Counted from the first letter of the stretch, positions 35,529-45,377 are shown. The stretch is DNA of 47,418 bases from Anaeromyxobacter soli (GCF_022808855.1 NZ_JAKZLF010000038.1:1-47418); one strand, 5' to 3'. Notes: a model not told the origin generated them from the letters alone. Numbers and translations are program-made.

Positions 35529-36620
35529 ATGACATACGTATCAGCCGCAGGCGGCGCGGCCGCCGACGCCGCCGCTCACCATCGCGGGCAGATATTCAAA
35601 GCGCTGACGGTGTACGCGCGCCTCGGATGGAAGGTGTTCGAGGTCCATTACGCCTACCAACCGCCGGGGGACGAGCACGCGCCGCTCATCTGTACGTGCG
35701 GCGATCTCGCGTGCAGGAACGTCGGAAAGCACCCGGCGTACAAGGATTACGCCGCAAACGCGTCATCAAGTCTGGCGAACCTCGAATACCGATGGTTCCA
35801 AAGCCGCGATTCTCGCCGACGCGGTGAGCCCTGGAACATCGGCCTCCTCACGGGCGAGGCATCGGGCGTCTGGATCTTGGACGTCGACAACAAGCAGGAC
35901 GAGGGCGGCGCGAACGGCGCACGCGAACTCGAGATACTCGTCGCGACGCGTGGGCCCTTGCCGAAAACGATCATGGCCCAGAGCGGTTCGCAGAAGCCCG
36001 GGACACGGCACCTGTTCTTCAAGCACGACCCGAGAATTCGGAGCAGCCTAGGCTGCGTACGCCCCGGACTCGACGTGCTAGCTGGGGGAAATAGGCTTGC
36101 GGTGCTCCCTCCGTCCCGGCACAAGTCCCGGAACAGGTACCTCTTTTTCGAGGGTCACACGCCGGATCAGACTGACGTCGCCACTGCTCCCGAGTGGCTG
36201 ATCCAAGAGATCTTGGCGGCTCAAGCGCGTCTGCCAGCACCCGTCCAGACGCGCGCTACCTCGCCGCTCCGAGGCGCACCACGCGCATCACGAGGAGCAT
36301 GGTTCGAGCGGGACGCCTCGGGTTCGTTCGCACGTGCGGCCCTCGAGTACAACCACGCCAACACGCCCGACGAGTGGCCCCGTCGTCGTGGAGCGTGCCC
36401 TGTCTGCGGAAGTCCGGACGGATTCATCCTCCTGTACGAGGCCACCAGTTCCTCCGCTGCATGGTGGAACTGCAAGTCGACTCGTCATCACGCAACGCAG
36501 TGCGGCCGACAGAGCGAGCTCGACGGCAGCTGGGGCGGGACCGCACTCGACGTCGATGCGTACGATGCCGGCATGGGCGTTCGTGAATACCTGACGTCGC
36601 ATGGGTACCTCGCCGAGTGA
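35529..36620 (+). CDS. Bifunctional DNA primase/polymerase (prim-pol)
   Basis: The product is 363 residues from the ATG at 35529; no good ribosome site is visible, so the message may be leaderless or poorly translated. The prim-pol domain spans ~20-230. It carries the catalytic motif VWILDVD (D118, D120), GTRHLFF with H161, and the family-typical zinc insert ICTCGDLACRNVGKHP (C55, C57, C62, H68). A C-terminal zinc ribbon (ACPVCGSPDGF then NCKSTRH) may bind template DNA. It makes primers and extends them for element replication. It is followed by the SF3-like helicase gene, the common plasmid/phage replication pair. Confidence 0.88.
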   Translation: MTYVSAAGGAAADAAAHHRGQIFKALTVYARLGWKVFEVHYAYQPPGDEHAPLICTCGDLACRNVGKHPAYKDYAANASSSLANLEYRWFQSRDSRRRGEPWNIGLLTGEASGVWILDVDNKQDEGGANGARELEILVATRGPLPKTIMAQSGSQKPGTRHLFFKHDPRIRSSLGCVRPGLDVLAGGNRLAVLPPSRHKSRNRYLFFEGHTPDQTDVATAPEWLIQEILAAQARLPAPVQTRATSPLRGAPRASRGAWFERDASGSFARAALEYNHANTPDEWPRRRGACPVCGSPDGFILLYEATSSSAAWWNCKSTRHHATQCGRQSELDGSWGGTALDVDAYDAGMGVREYLTSHGYLAE

Positions 36621-36803
36621 CAACGTCGGCCCTCAGGGTCGGCCGGGATAACCAAGTCTTTCGTTCATCTGTCGAGTGCCTCAAGGCTCGGCCAAGCACT
36701 CCATTTCCAACTCCATAGCCGCGTGCCTCGGAATGGCTCCGGGGACGCACCCTTCTCAACTGGGGCTTCGGCTCCATTAATTGGCAGTTTGTAGGTGCAT
36801 CAC
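36621..36803. other. Intergenic region between prim-pol and the next gene
   Basis: These 183 bases hold no gene, no strong hairpin and no recognised promoter. Confidence 0.4.
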
Positions 36804-37229
36804 ATGGAAACACACACGACTGAATCTGTCCTCGCTCAACCGTGCCCGGTGAGCGAGGCATCCCGTGGCGCTCCCCCGGAAGCTGGTTGCCTCGCCTTCG
36901 CTGAGACCACCCTTGGCGCAAGCAAGCTCCTGGCGTTCATCTGCAACGGCGAGTGGGAGCACGCCAAGGAGTGGGTAGCGAAGTTGGCTGCCTCGCTCAA
37001 ATCACTTTCGGAACCCGACGAGGGCTACAACTGGCCGGGGTTTCCGTTGGATAGCACGCCTCAAGCCTGCTTCATGAGCCTCATCCAGAACACGATCCGA
37101 AACTCGTGGAAGCGGCGTGGGCATTGGCTCCCAAAGGGCCCGCTCCGGCTGTTTCGAAATGGAAGGACCTGCCGATCGACAAACTCGACCCGGGCATCGG
37201 CCCGAAGATGTCGGTGGCGGTCTGGCTGA
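36804..37229 (+). CDS. Hypothetical protein, possibly the frameshifted 5' part of the helicase gene
   Basis: The product is up to 141 residues from the ATG at 36804 (METHTTESVLAQPCP...), with a modest AGGT ribosome site. The text looks protein-like to about residue 100 (AKEWVAKLAASLKSLSEPDEG). It then becomes Arg-rich where it overlaps the helicase frame from 37106 on. The last 40 residues are therefore probably not native. Either this is a separate short gene overlapping the next one, or one indel near 37055-37110 has split a single helicase gene. Confidence 0.45.
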   Translation: METHTTESVLAQPCPVSEASRGAPPEAGCLAFAETTLGASKLLAFICNGEWEHAKEWVAKLAASLKSLSEPDEGYNWPGFPLDSTPQACFMSLIQNTIRNSWKRRGHWLPKGPLRLFRNGRTCRSTNSTRASARRCRWRSG

Positions 37230-38629
37230 AGAATGGGTGGGCGAAGCACCTCGACGACCTTCGCGTTCAGGCGGATGTCGAGTCGGGGCGAGCACTCGCA
37301 CCTAACCCCGAGAACTGGATCTACGACGCGCACGAAGGTGGGTTCCGCCGCCGGCTGGGAGACAGGTCATTCGGCACAGCGGTCACCACGCATGCGTTCA
37401 AGATGCTCTTCGTTCACCTTACCGATCGCAAGATGCATTTCTTCCTGACCCAGATCCCCAAGATCGAGGCTCATCGTCCGATCTTCTCTAGCAAAGAGGC
37501 CCTCGTAAAGGCAGGGGAGCGGCTCGTCCTGAACACTTACATCCCCACGACCCTCGTGCCGCAGCCGGGCGACTGGTCCTGCTACGAGCGGCTCGTTCGG
37601 CATCTCGTAGGAGATCGTGAGGAGAGCTATCTGCACTTCATGCAGACGCTTGCGGCACCGCTACAGAGCCTGCACCGCAGCGGTCGACCGCGCACCCTGG
37701 GGTTCTACCAACTCGTATTCGGGCACCCCGGGTGCGGTAAGGACACGCTCGCGGATGTGCTGCGCCTCATGTACGGCGACGAGAACTACCAGAAGTTGGA
37801 TCAGGACGCGATCGATAGCAGGTTCAACAGCCAGATCCGCGGCAAGCTGCTGCTACACCTGAACGAGACGATCAGCTCCACCAATCGGACCATGGAGTCA
37901 GCAAACAAGATCAAGGAGATGACGACCGCCTCGCGGCTCGACATCGAGGGCAAGGGCAAGGATCGGGAAACGATCGAGGTGTTCCACAACATGTATGTCA
38001 CCTCGAACAGTGAGCGGCCCGTCCTGCTGGAGCACTGGGATCGTCGGGCGAATCCGTATTACGTGAAGAGCCGATTGCCCGGATCATTGGCACACGAAAT
38101 CTACGCTGATCTCGGATCTCCGGCTGGTACGGGGCCGCTAGACAGGCTCCGAGCGTTCTTCCACCACCTACTTTACGAGGTGAACGTGACGCTCAAGTTC
38201 GGAGAGCGCGATCCCGATAACGACATTCAGATGATCATCGATCAGTCGCTTTCGCCACAGCAGGCGTTTGTGGAGAAGATCCGCCGCCACGGCTGGCTCG
38301 AGGTCGCTGCGGAGTTCAACGAACTCCCCGGCCTCGGCCGATGGACGCAGCCTTTCGAGACTGTAAAACAGGTGCCGGTCGTCGATGCGGCATTCGTGTA
38401 CGAAGTCTTCGAACGGTGGTGCCGCGCCAATGGGCACCACAACGTGCCGCCGAAGAGGGCAGTGAAGGGGGCGTTCGCGATGATGCTGAACGGAGCCTTC
38501 GCAGAGTCGCGCTCGAAACGAAAGGATCGCACCTCGTTCGATGCGTGGCATGGCATTCCGCTCGAGGGCAGCGAGGCCGTACATCCAGAAGACGACAACT
38601 CGTCGCTTCAGCTTCTGCCGCTGAACTGA
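37106..38629 (+). CDS. SF3-like helicase / primase C-terminal protein (DUF5906-type)
   Basis: The product is 507 residues from the GTG at 37106; ATG at 37208 is an alternative, and the frame is open back to 37055. The ATPase core has Walker A FGHPGCGKDTLADVL (GHPGCGKDT at 206-214), a strand LLLHLNE for Walker B, and MYVTSNSERPV as sensor 1, as in phage/plasmid D5-like primase-helicases. A ~110-residue C-terminal helical domain follows. It should unwind the element origin together with the upstream prim-pol. A perfect hairpin 24 bases after the stop ends the transcript. Confidence 0.8.
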   Translation: MEAAWALAPKGPAPAVSKWKDLPIDKLDPGIGPKMSVAVWLKNGWAKHLDDLRVQADVESGRALAPNPENWIYDAHEGGFRRRLGDRSFGTAVTTHAFKMLFVHLTDRKMHFFLTQIPKIEAHRPIFSSKEALVKAGERLVLNTYIPTTLVPQPGDWSCYERLVRHLVGDREESYLHFMQTLAAPLQSLHRSGRPRTLGFYQLVFGHPGCGKDTLADVLRLMYGDENYQKLDQDAIDSRFNSQIRGKLLLHLNETISSTNRTMESANKIKEMTTASRLDIEGKGKDRETIEVFHNMYVTSNSERPVLLEHWDRRANPYYVKSRLPGSLAHEIYADLGSPAGTGPLDRLRAFFHHLLYEVNVTLKFGERDPDNDIQMIIDQSLSPQQAFVEKIRRHGWLEVAAEFNELPGLGRWTQPFETVKQVPVVDAAFVYEVFERWCRANGHHNVPPKRAVKGAFAMMLNGAFAESRSKRKDRTSFDAWHGIPLEGSEAVHPEDDNSSLQLLPLN

Positions 38630-38652
38630 CTTCACGTCGCGGATATGGGTCG

Positions 38653-38695
38653 AGAAGACCCGGGTGGACTCACGCCGCCCGGGTCTTCTGTTCTC
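38653..38695 (+). terminator. Terminator after the replication module
   Basis: A perfect 12-bp stem AGAAGACCCGGG (38653-38664) and CCCGGGTCTTCT (38678-38689) is followed by GTTCTC. It separates the replication genes from the cargo. Confidence 0.7.
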
Positions 38696-38822
38696 TGTGG
38701 GGCGCCGGTCGGCACAGGGCGGACCGGCGCTGTGATACGTGGCTCGCCAACCCGCTGACGGCAAGCCGGGTCTCGCACGTTTCCGACGGAACGCGAGATC
38801 GGTGACGACTGGGTTGCCTTCC

Positions 38823-39239
38823 ATGGCACGCGCTGATCGACACATCCCGCGTGTCCGGACTCCAACTGCTCGGGTACCGATCGCGCGGAACGTGTTCATC
38901 CTCACGGCGATCGCGCATAGGGGTCAGGGAGACGCCACCGACATCGCCGTGCACGCCGCCCGCGCGGCCATGGCGCAGCCTGGCCTGACGATTACCCTGC
39001 CGCGCCTCAGGGGCCTTGATGAGCGGGAAGGTGCCCCGTCAGTTGAAGCATGTCCATCGGCTGTTGTTGAGTTCGAGTTCACCAGGGCAGGCATCGCCGG
39101 GCAGTCTCGCGCACAGCAGCATCTCGACAAGCTGCCTCGCAAAGCATGGATCTCACTAACCGTCTGGAAGCGTGCTCTTGAAACGATGCTTTACTCGTAC
39201 ACTGCCCTTGCAGGTGACACCACCAGTATGGTCGACTGA
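38823..39239 (+). CDS. Hypothetical protein upstream of the toxin cargo
   Basis: The product is 138 residues from the ATG at 38823; an in-frame start at 38739 is possible but its first 28 residues look non-native. Codon use appears coding. It has AIAHRGQGDATDIAVHAARAAM and ends LETMLYSYTALAGDTTSMVD. No domain, signal peptide or helix is evident. It ends 27 bases before the WSC/CARDB gene and could be cotranscribed with it. Function unknown. Confidence 0.45.
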   Translation: MARADRHIPRVRTPTARVPIARNVFILTAIAHRGQGDATDIAVHAARAAMAQPGLTITLPRLRGLDEREGAPSVEACPSAVVEFEFTRAGIAGQSRAQQHLDKLPRKAWISLTVWKRALETMLYSYTALAGDTTSMVD

Positions 39240-39266
39240 CCGTCACACGTGCTGCAAGGGGGGGAC

Positions 39267-40394
39267 ATGCCGCGAACTGCTCGCGTCGCCGTAACGCTCG
39301 GCCTCGTGCTGGCTAGGGTTGAACCCACTGTGGCTGACGTTGGCGAGTATCAGGGCTGCTACACGGACACCGAGCCGCGTGCCCTCCCAACGCTGCTCAT
39401 GTCGTCTGGAGCGACCGTCGAGAACTGCACCGCCGCCGCCGCTGCACAGGGATTCGCCTATGCCGGCCTGCAGTACTACGGCTACTGCTTCGCAGGGAAC
39501 GAGCTCCGCTACACCAAAGTAGTGGACTCTGAGTGCAACACGTCCTGTACCGCCAACCCTGCGCAAGCGTGCGGGGGCGCATGGCGAAACAGTATTTATG
39601 CTGCCGGGCGGGCCGATCTGTTCGTTACGGCACTCACAGGGATTCCGGACGCCATCGGCGTCGGCGACAGCCTCACGATTCGGGACACGGTCACCGCGAG
39701 CGTTGACGGGGCGACCGCCGGTGAGTTCGAGGTTGGGTTTTACTTGTCGACGACGAGCACGGGTGGACCGGCCGACGTCTTCCTGAATGCAGCCCGGACC
39801 GTGGCAGGCGGGCTCGCGCCGGGGCAGTCCAGCTCCGGCGAGACGAGCCTCTCGATCCCGATCGATGTCTTGCCTGGCATCTACTACCTCATCGCGGTGG
39901 CGGACCTCGGGGAAGTCGTTTCGGAGTTCGATGAGACGAACAACTCATTTGCTGCCGGGCCCTTCGTGGTTGGACCGTACTCCTGCCAACCGCCGGCGCC
40001 TATCGATGACGGAAATCCCTGCACGCTGGATCAATGCGACCCGATGACCGGCGTGATCCATCCCCCCGTATCAGCGGGAACCATATGTATCGATGGCTGC
40101 CGGACCGAGGGCACGTGCGACGGCGCTGGTGCCTGCACAGGGGTGCCACGGACCGGGGCCGCGTGTGATGACGGAGACCCATGCACGTACTCGGACGTTT
40201 GCTCCGAGAACGGCATCTGCGTGGGAACAGCGGTCTCGTGCCGGTCCGCCGGTCCATGCCAGCAGGTTCATTGTGATGGTACCCCGGTCTGCAGCTCCAT
40301 CACGCTTCCGCCGGGGACGCCGTGTTCCTCCGGCGGAGTTTGCGGCGGTCAGATCTGCGATGGTGTTTCGCCCAAGTGCCAGCCTCTCGAGTGA
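39267..40394 (+). CDS. Secreted WSC-CARDB cysteine-rich protein
   Basis: The product is 375 residues from the ATG at 39267, chosen because AAGGGGGGG lies just upstream; a GTG at 39249 is in frame. A short signal peptide (MPRTARVAVTLGLVLARVEP) leads to a WSC domain (~28-110): YQGCYTDTEP, TVENCTAAAAAQGFAYAG and CNTSCTANPAQACGG, a carbohydrate-binding type. A CARDB-like domain follows (~118-230, GFYLSTTSTGGPADVFLNAA, FDETNNSF). The tail is ~140 residues with many cysteines in repeated DDGNPCT...C and DDGDPCT...C patterns. It is 12 bases upstream of the RHS gene, so probably an operon partner, perhaps a surface anchor or receptor-binding companion. Confidence 0.8.
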   Translation: MPRTARVAVTLGLVLARVEPTVADVGEYQGCYTDTEPRALPTLLMSSGATVENCTAAAAAQGFAYAGLQYYGYCFAGNELRYTKVVDSECNTSCTANPAQACGGAWRNSIYAAGRADLFVTALTGIPDAIGVGDSLTIRDTVTASVDGATAGEFEVGFYLSTTSTGGPADVFLNAARTVAGGLAPGQSSSGETSLSIPIDVLPGIYYLIAVADLGEVVSEFDETNNSFAAGPFVVGPYSCQPPAPIDDGNPCTLDQCDPMTGVIHPPVSAGTICIDGCRTEGTCDGAGACTGVPRTGAACDDGDPCTYSDVCSENGICVGTAVSCRSAGPCQQVHCDGTPVCSSITLPPGTPCSSGGVCGGQICDGVSPKCQPLE

Positions 40395-40406
40395 GGACAT
40401 CCTCCT

Positions 40407-43400
40407 ATGAACCTGCGAACGGCGACGGTATGGCTGATGTCCGTAATGCCGATGGCATACGCTCGAGCTGGAACGACGTTGTGCAACACGGGTGTGTACT
40501 ATACGTACTACTGTGAGCCGTACACGACCGCGGAGGGCTATGGGATGGCAAATTTGAAATTGATAGCCCACGCGTGTGCGGATGGCGAAGAGTTGTACCG
40601 GGGCTGCGTTTACTCACCATGCGGTTTCGCGCCGGACTGGTGTGAAGCCACAATTGCGTCATGGCGGGACGAAGCCGTGGACAAGTGCGGTGAGTTCCTC
40701 GGCCCGAAAGCGGAATCGTGCGCGAACACGACCGACGACAACTGGGACGGCTGCGTTAACGAGGGCTGCGAACTTGGCTCGGGCCAGTGCACGTGCATCG
40801 CCGAGTGCTCGCCGAAACAGCTGTCGTGCTTGGCCCCAGGGAAGGCGACATGCAAGCCGTACGACCCGGCGAAACTGGAACTCTGCGGCGACGGCATCGA
40901 CAACGACTGCAACGGGATCGCCGACGACGGTTGTGCGCCGATCGGCGGGGGTAGAGGTGGCGGGCCCTTCGGCCCGAAGGAGAATGGCGGCCACCTGGAA
41001 ACCTGCGACGAGAAGGCGGGGGCGGACCCTATTCTTCTGGCCTCGAGGGCGATTGCGACGGAACCCTTCACCGACTTCAGTGTCGAATTCGTGTCGACGC
41101 TGTCGCTTGGCCGGACGTACCAGAGCGCCGACGCGTCGCTTCACGGTGGTCCCATCGGGATCTTCGGCGTTGGCTGGCACCACGACTGGGAGGCCGCCGT
41201 GACTTGTCGCGCCGGCGTGTGCACCCTGATGCGAGGCCTCCTTCCTGCGCTCCAATTCGCGCGCAGCGGGTCCGCGCCCTCGCTCGATGGTTTCGAGATG
41301 TGGGACGTCTACACCGGCTACTCCAACGAAGTGGTGAGGGACGACAACCCGAACCTCCTCGTCCGCAAGCCGGACGGATCCTGGATCGCGTTCCTGACGG
41401 ATGGGCGCGAGCTCACCTTTCGGACGGTCTGCGACGCGTGCACCGAAGCGGATCTCTCGAGCGCGCGGTGCGTCGACGCGCTGGACGGCGGGTTGGCCCG
41501 TCTCGTGAGCGTTCGCGATCCGGCTGGCAACACGGTGACGGTCCGCTACGATCGGGTTTCCGGGCTGCTCATGAGCCTCGCGGACGACCTCGGCCACACG
41601 CTCGACGTGTGGGGTGCTGCGGCTTGTTCCACGGGGCTAGCCGATCTGCTGCGGTTCGATGGCGTTGTCGTTGCGAGCTATCAATATGAAGGCCTTAATC
41701 TCGCTCGGGCGGTGGACGCCGATGGTAACGTGCTCCGCTCGTACGTGTATGACGAAGGCTCGTCTCTGCTCCAGGCCGTGAAGAATGAGTCGGGTGATCT
41801 GGTTGCGCAGTTCGCGTACGATGAGTACGGGCGGGCAACCGGCCTCGTCGATTATGCTTCGAGCGTGTCGGTGAACTACGAGGCGCCCGGAGGGATCGCG
41901 GTCACGGAGTACTTCCGCGGGAAGGAGGGCGACACGTCGAGCGTCAGCATCCGGGCGCTCAACCAAGACGGCCACGTGACGAGCGTGTCGGATGGATGTT
42001 CCTGTGGGCCGGCGAGGCTGCGGGAGTGGACGGACCGGCGCCCCACCTGTACGCGGGATGCGCTCGGTCACGTCACCCGGCGCGAGTTCGACAGCGCCGG
42101 TCGCTTGACGCGGACGGTCGAGTTCTCCGGCACGAGCTGCGCGTTGCCTGCGAGCCTTCCCGGCGATTCCCGCGACGAGCGACGCGCCTACGGTTTGGTG
42201 AAGGAGATCGCGGTCGGAATCTCGCTTCCGCTGGATGTGCTGACCAGCGCGACCCGGCCCAGCACGCTGGACGCCTCGACGGCTATCGGCGACTCTTATG
42301 ACTACGATCAGCGCCCGAACGCCGCAATCGATCCGCCCGGCTACACGTGTGTCGAGGCGCACTTGCCGGCTGGAAGCGTCCTGTGCCGACAGATTACAAG
42401 CGGGATTGCCTATGCCGGGGGAAGCACGCGTCTCGAGCGCCACGCGACCTTTTTCTCCTACGACGGGCGTGGACGCCTTGTTCGCAGGTATGGACCGGTA
42501 AATCTCGACGCCCGGTCGACGGACGTCGCTCCGATCAAGGAGTGGACGTACTGGGCTGACTCCGAGACCCTCGCGCGTCGCGGCCGCGTCCGGCAGTTCA
42601 AGCGGTATCCGTCGCCGGCGAGCAGTGGCCTCTCCACGTCGTACGACTACGACGAGTTCGGGGTGTACCAGGTGACCGACGAGCGGGGCGGGATCACGAC
42701 CATCGTTAAGGACGGACGCGGCCGGCCCGCGTTTGTCCTCACGTCCGGCGGTTCCAATCGGGAGACGCGGTACTACGACGGCCTCTCGCCCCGTCTCCAG
42801 CTCTTGCTTGGAGGCGCGATTGTCCGTTACGGCTACGACGGCATGGGTCGGCTACAACAGGTCGATCACTTGAGCGGCGATCCCGAGACACCGGGCGAAA
42901 CGCCGGCGGTCGCCTGGAGCGAGCGGTACACGCACGACGTGGCCGGCAACCGAATCCACGCCGAACGGCGGGATGCCGAGGGAATCGTGCGCGGGACCCA
43001 GGATCGCGCCTACGATGTCGAGCACCGGGTCATATGGGAGTCGAACCCCGAGCTTCCCGGGATTGCACGGAGCTGGACGTATGATCCGTCTGGCTTCTTG
43101 TCGGCCACAACGGACGAGGCCGGACGGGGGGTCCAATTCACCCCGGATGCGCTCAATCGCGTGCTGCGCGTCGCAAGAACGGGGCCTGGGGGCGAGTCGG
43201 TGACGGTCGCCGCGTACGCGTACGCACCCCGCTCCGACACCTTGGACGTCATCAGGGCGGGGAACGGGACCCTTACCTCGTACGAACACGACGACTTCGG
43301 GCGCATGGTCCAGATCCTCGCGCCGCCACTCGACACCTGGCAGGGATTTTGGTTCGAGTACGACACTCGGGGGAACGTTGTCTCGCGGACTCACCAGAAG

Positions 43401-45377
43401 ACCGGCGAGACCGCCACGTATACGTACGACGGCCTCGACCGACTGACCGCTATGCACGCGGGAGACGTCTCGTACACGTACGTGTACGACGCCCAGCCAT
43501 ATGAGGGGCGGCTCACGTCGATTCAAGACGCCGATGGTGCCGTGAGCTACACCTACGATGCCGCCGGCCGGCTCGCGACCGAGACATTGCAGTTGACGGA
43601 CGTGCCCGAGCCGCTTACGACCGGATACGGATACGACGCGGACGGGGCTCTCCGAGAGATTACCTACCCGACCGGTCTCCGCATCCGCTACGAGCGGGAT
43701 CCCGCGGCGCGCACGATCGTGAGCGTAGTGAACGCCGCCACCGGCACGCGCTACGCTGACCACGTGATGCACGATCCGGAGGGAGGCGTCCGAGAACTCT
43801 CGTTTGGCAACGGGCTCGCCCTCTCCCAAGATTTCACGAGGCGGGCCGAGCCGAAGGTCATCCGGAGCGGACCGCTTTCGCTCGCCTATACGATTGGGCC
43901 GGCCGGCGAACTCATCACGATCGCCGACACGTCCACGACCCTGAGCGGCTGCCCTCGGGACACCGCGCGGAGCTTTGGGTACGACTTCCAGAATCGTCTA
44001 GTCGAGTCCCCCGTCTGGCTCGCGTACGGTTACGACGGAGCTGGCAACCGGCTTAATGAGACTGTCGAGGGGGCGCAGGCCTGGTACGTGTACGAATACG
44101 GGTTAGAAGGCGCGCTCCAAGATCGCATCAGCACGCGCTGGCTCAAGACTCCAAGCGGCGATCGGGTCACCCACAGCTTCGGCTACGATTTATGGGGCAA
44201 CGTCGCAGCCATCGGGAAGTGGGACCTCACAGGCGGGATGGCGGGCAACCAGACCGTTGCGGTATGCCTGCGTCACGATCCGCTTGGGCGCATGACGCTC
44301 TTCGGCCGCCGCCCCGTCGGTGTCCGTGCGGGATTCGTGTTTTGCGCTCAGGATTCCGAGATTACGCAACCTATCGCGCGTTTCAAATACGACGCCCGGA
44401 ATCGTCGGGTCGCCCGGCAGGATGTCGCCTCCGGCAAATGGACCTATTTCGTGTTCGACGCCTCCGGGAACCCGCTCTCGGAGCTCGATCTTGTGGACGG
44501 CGGTTGGGTAAGAGTCCGGGATTACATCTGGCTCGACGGTCGCCCACTCGCCCAGATCGAGTACCCGGGCCCGGCGGGCAGTACCGAAGGCTACACGTAT
44601 TACCTTCACGTGGACCACATGGGCCTGCCGCGCGCGATGACCAACTCGAGCGGGCAGCTTGTGTGGAATACGTATCCCAAGCCGTATGGTGACATCTCGG
44701 AGAAGACGTCGGTTGATCCGATCTCCGGGCGGACTGTGGTGACGAACCTGCGGCTCCCCGGCCAGTACGACGAGCGGCTCTTCGAACCAGCCGGCATCAG
44801 CATGCAGGGGCCGTACTACAACTGGAACAGGTGGTACCTGCCCTCGGTGGGGAGGTACGTGGAGTTGGACCCGGTGGCTCTTGAAGGGGGTTTCAACGGT
44901 CCGTACGGCCCCGAGTGGTATGGCTACGCTGGGCAGGACCCCCTTCGGTTTACGGACAGATTCGGCCTGGACAAAACGGACTACAACAACTCGGCCGGCG
45001 GGGCGAGGTGGCCGGCGCCGTTCTTCGGTCCCACGAACGGCAACTGGGGCGGCATGTGCTGGAGCGGCGGTCAGCCTTCGTGCGGACCCGGCAGAGGCTC
45101 TGGCAACGCACCGCCCGTCGATAGTGGCGACGAGGCGTACATGCACCATGACTTCTGTTACGCGGAGTGTGACGGGCTCACCGGGCCGCTGAAGAAGAAC
45201 TGCACGTCTCTGTGCGACCGAGCACTGATTAATGAGTTGAGAAAACTGGGTTGCGACGACCCAAACAACTGGCCGCGTCCGCCGAAGCCCGGGACATGGA
45301 ATGACAGCAGGTCGTACTGCAACATGGCCATAAACAACTTCAAGTGCTCCGGTTGTCCGGAAGAGTGCAACAAATGA
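40407..45377 (+). CDS. Secreted RHS/YD-repeat toxin with C-terminal phospholipase A2-like domain
   Basis: The product is 1656 residues. An N-terminal signal peptide (MNLRTATVWLMSVMPMAYA) is followed by a cysteine-rich region with MopE-like metal-binding motifs (CANTTDDNWDGCVNEGC ~109-125; CGDGIDNDCNGIADDGC from C160). An RHS N-terminal part (GIFGVGWHHDWEAAV) follows, then about 15 YD repeats (YTYDGLDRLT, YTYDAAGRLA, YGYDGAGNRL). The RHS core ends with YYLHVDHMGLPRAMTN, RLPGQYDERL and YAGQDPLRFTDRFGL (DRFGL at 1517-1521, replacing the usual DPLGL). The last ~135 residues are a new domain: NWGGMCWSGG (1546-1555) like a PLA2 calcium loop, HHDFCYAEC with H1581/D1582, and CD at D1604. These are phospholipase A2 active-site features. 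The gene overlaps the putative immunity gene by 4 bases. Confidence 0.85.
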   Translation: MNLRTATVWLMSVMPMAYARAGTTLCNTGVYYTYYCEPYTTAEGYGMANLKLIAHACADGEELYRGCVYSPCGFAPDWCEATIASWRDEAVDKCGEFLGPKAESCANTTDDNWDGCVNEGCELGSGQCTCIAECSPKQLSCLAPGKATCKPYDPAKLELCGDGIDNDCNGIADDGCAPIGGGRGGGPFGPKENGGHLETCDEKAGADPILLASRAIATEPFTDFSVEFVSTLSLGRTYQSADASLHGGPIGIFGVGWHHDWEAAVTCRAGVCTLMRGLLPALQFARSGSAPSLDGFEMWDVYTGYSNEVVRDDNPNLLVRKPDGSWIAFLTDGRELTFRTVCDACTEADLSSARCVDALDGGLARLVSVRDPAGNTVTVRYDRVSGLLMSLADDLGHTLDVWGAAACSTGLADLLRFDGVVVASYQYEGLNLARAVDADGNVLRSYVYDEGSSLLQAVKNESGDLVAQFAYDEYGRATGLVDYASSVSVNYEAPGGIAVTEYFRGKEGDTSSVSIRALNQDGHVTSVSDGCSCGPARLREWTDRRPTCTRDALGHVTRREFDSAGRLTRTVEFSGTSCALPASLPGDSRDERRAYGLVKEIAVGISLPLDVLTSATRPSTLDASTAIGDSYDYDQRPNAAIDPPGYTCVEAHLPAGSVLCRQITSGIAYAGGSTRLERHATFFSYDGRGRLVRRYGPVNLDARSTDVAPIKEWTYWADSETLARRGRVRQFKRYPSPASSGLSTSYDYDEFGVYQVTDERGGITTIVKDGRGRPAFVLTSGGSNRETRYYDGLSPRLQLLLGGAIVRYGYDGMGRLQQVDHLSGDPETPGETPAVAWSERYTHDVAGNRIHAERRDAEGIVRGTQDRAYDVEHRVIWESNPELPGIARSWTYDPSGFLSATTDEAGRGVQFTPDALNRVLRVARTGPGGESVTVAAYAYAPRSDTLDVIRAGNGTLTSYEHDDFGRMVQILAPPLDTWQGFWFEYDTRGNVVSRTHQKTGETATYTYDGLDRLTAMHAGDVSYTYVYDAQPYEGRLTSIQDADGAVSYTYDAAGRLATETLQLTDVPEPLTTGYGYDADGALREITYPTGLRIRYERDPAARTIVSVVNAATGTRYADHVMHDPEGGVRELSFGNGLALSQDFTRRAEPKVIRSGPLSLAYTIGPAGELITIADTSTTLSGCPRDTARSFGYDFQNRLVESPVWLAYGYDGAGNRLNETVEGAQAWYVYEYGLEGALQDRISTRWLKTPSGDRVTHSFGYDLWGNVAAIGKWDLTGGMAGNQTVAVCLRHDPLGRMTLFGRRPVGVRAGFVFCAQDSEITQPIARFKYDARNRRVARQDVASGKWTYFVFDASGNPLSELDLVDGGWVRVRDYIWLDGRPLAQIEYPGPAGSTEGYTYYLHVDHMGLPRAMTNSSGQLVWNTYPKPYGDISEKTSVDPISGRTVVTNLRLPGQYDERLFEPAGISMQGPYYNWNRWYLPSVGRYVELDPVALEGGFNGPYGPEWYGYAGQDPLRFTDRFGLDKTDYNNSAGGARWPAPFFGPTNGNWGGMCWSGGQPSCGPGRGSGNAPPVDSGDEAYMHHDFCYAECDGLTGPLKKNCTSLCDRALINELRKLGCDDPNNWPRPPKPGTWNDSRSYCNMAINNFKCSGCPEECNK

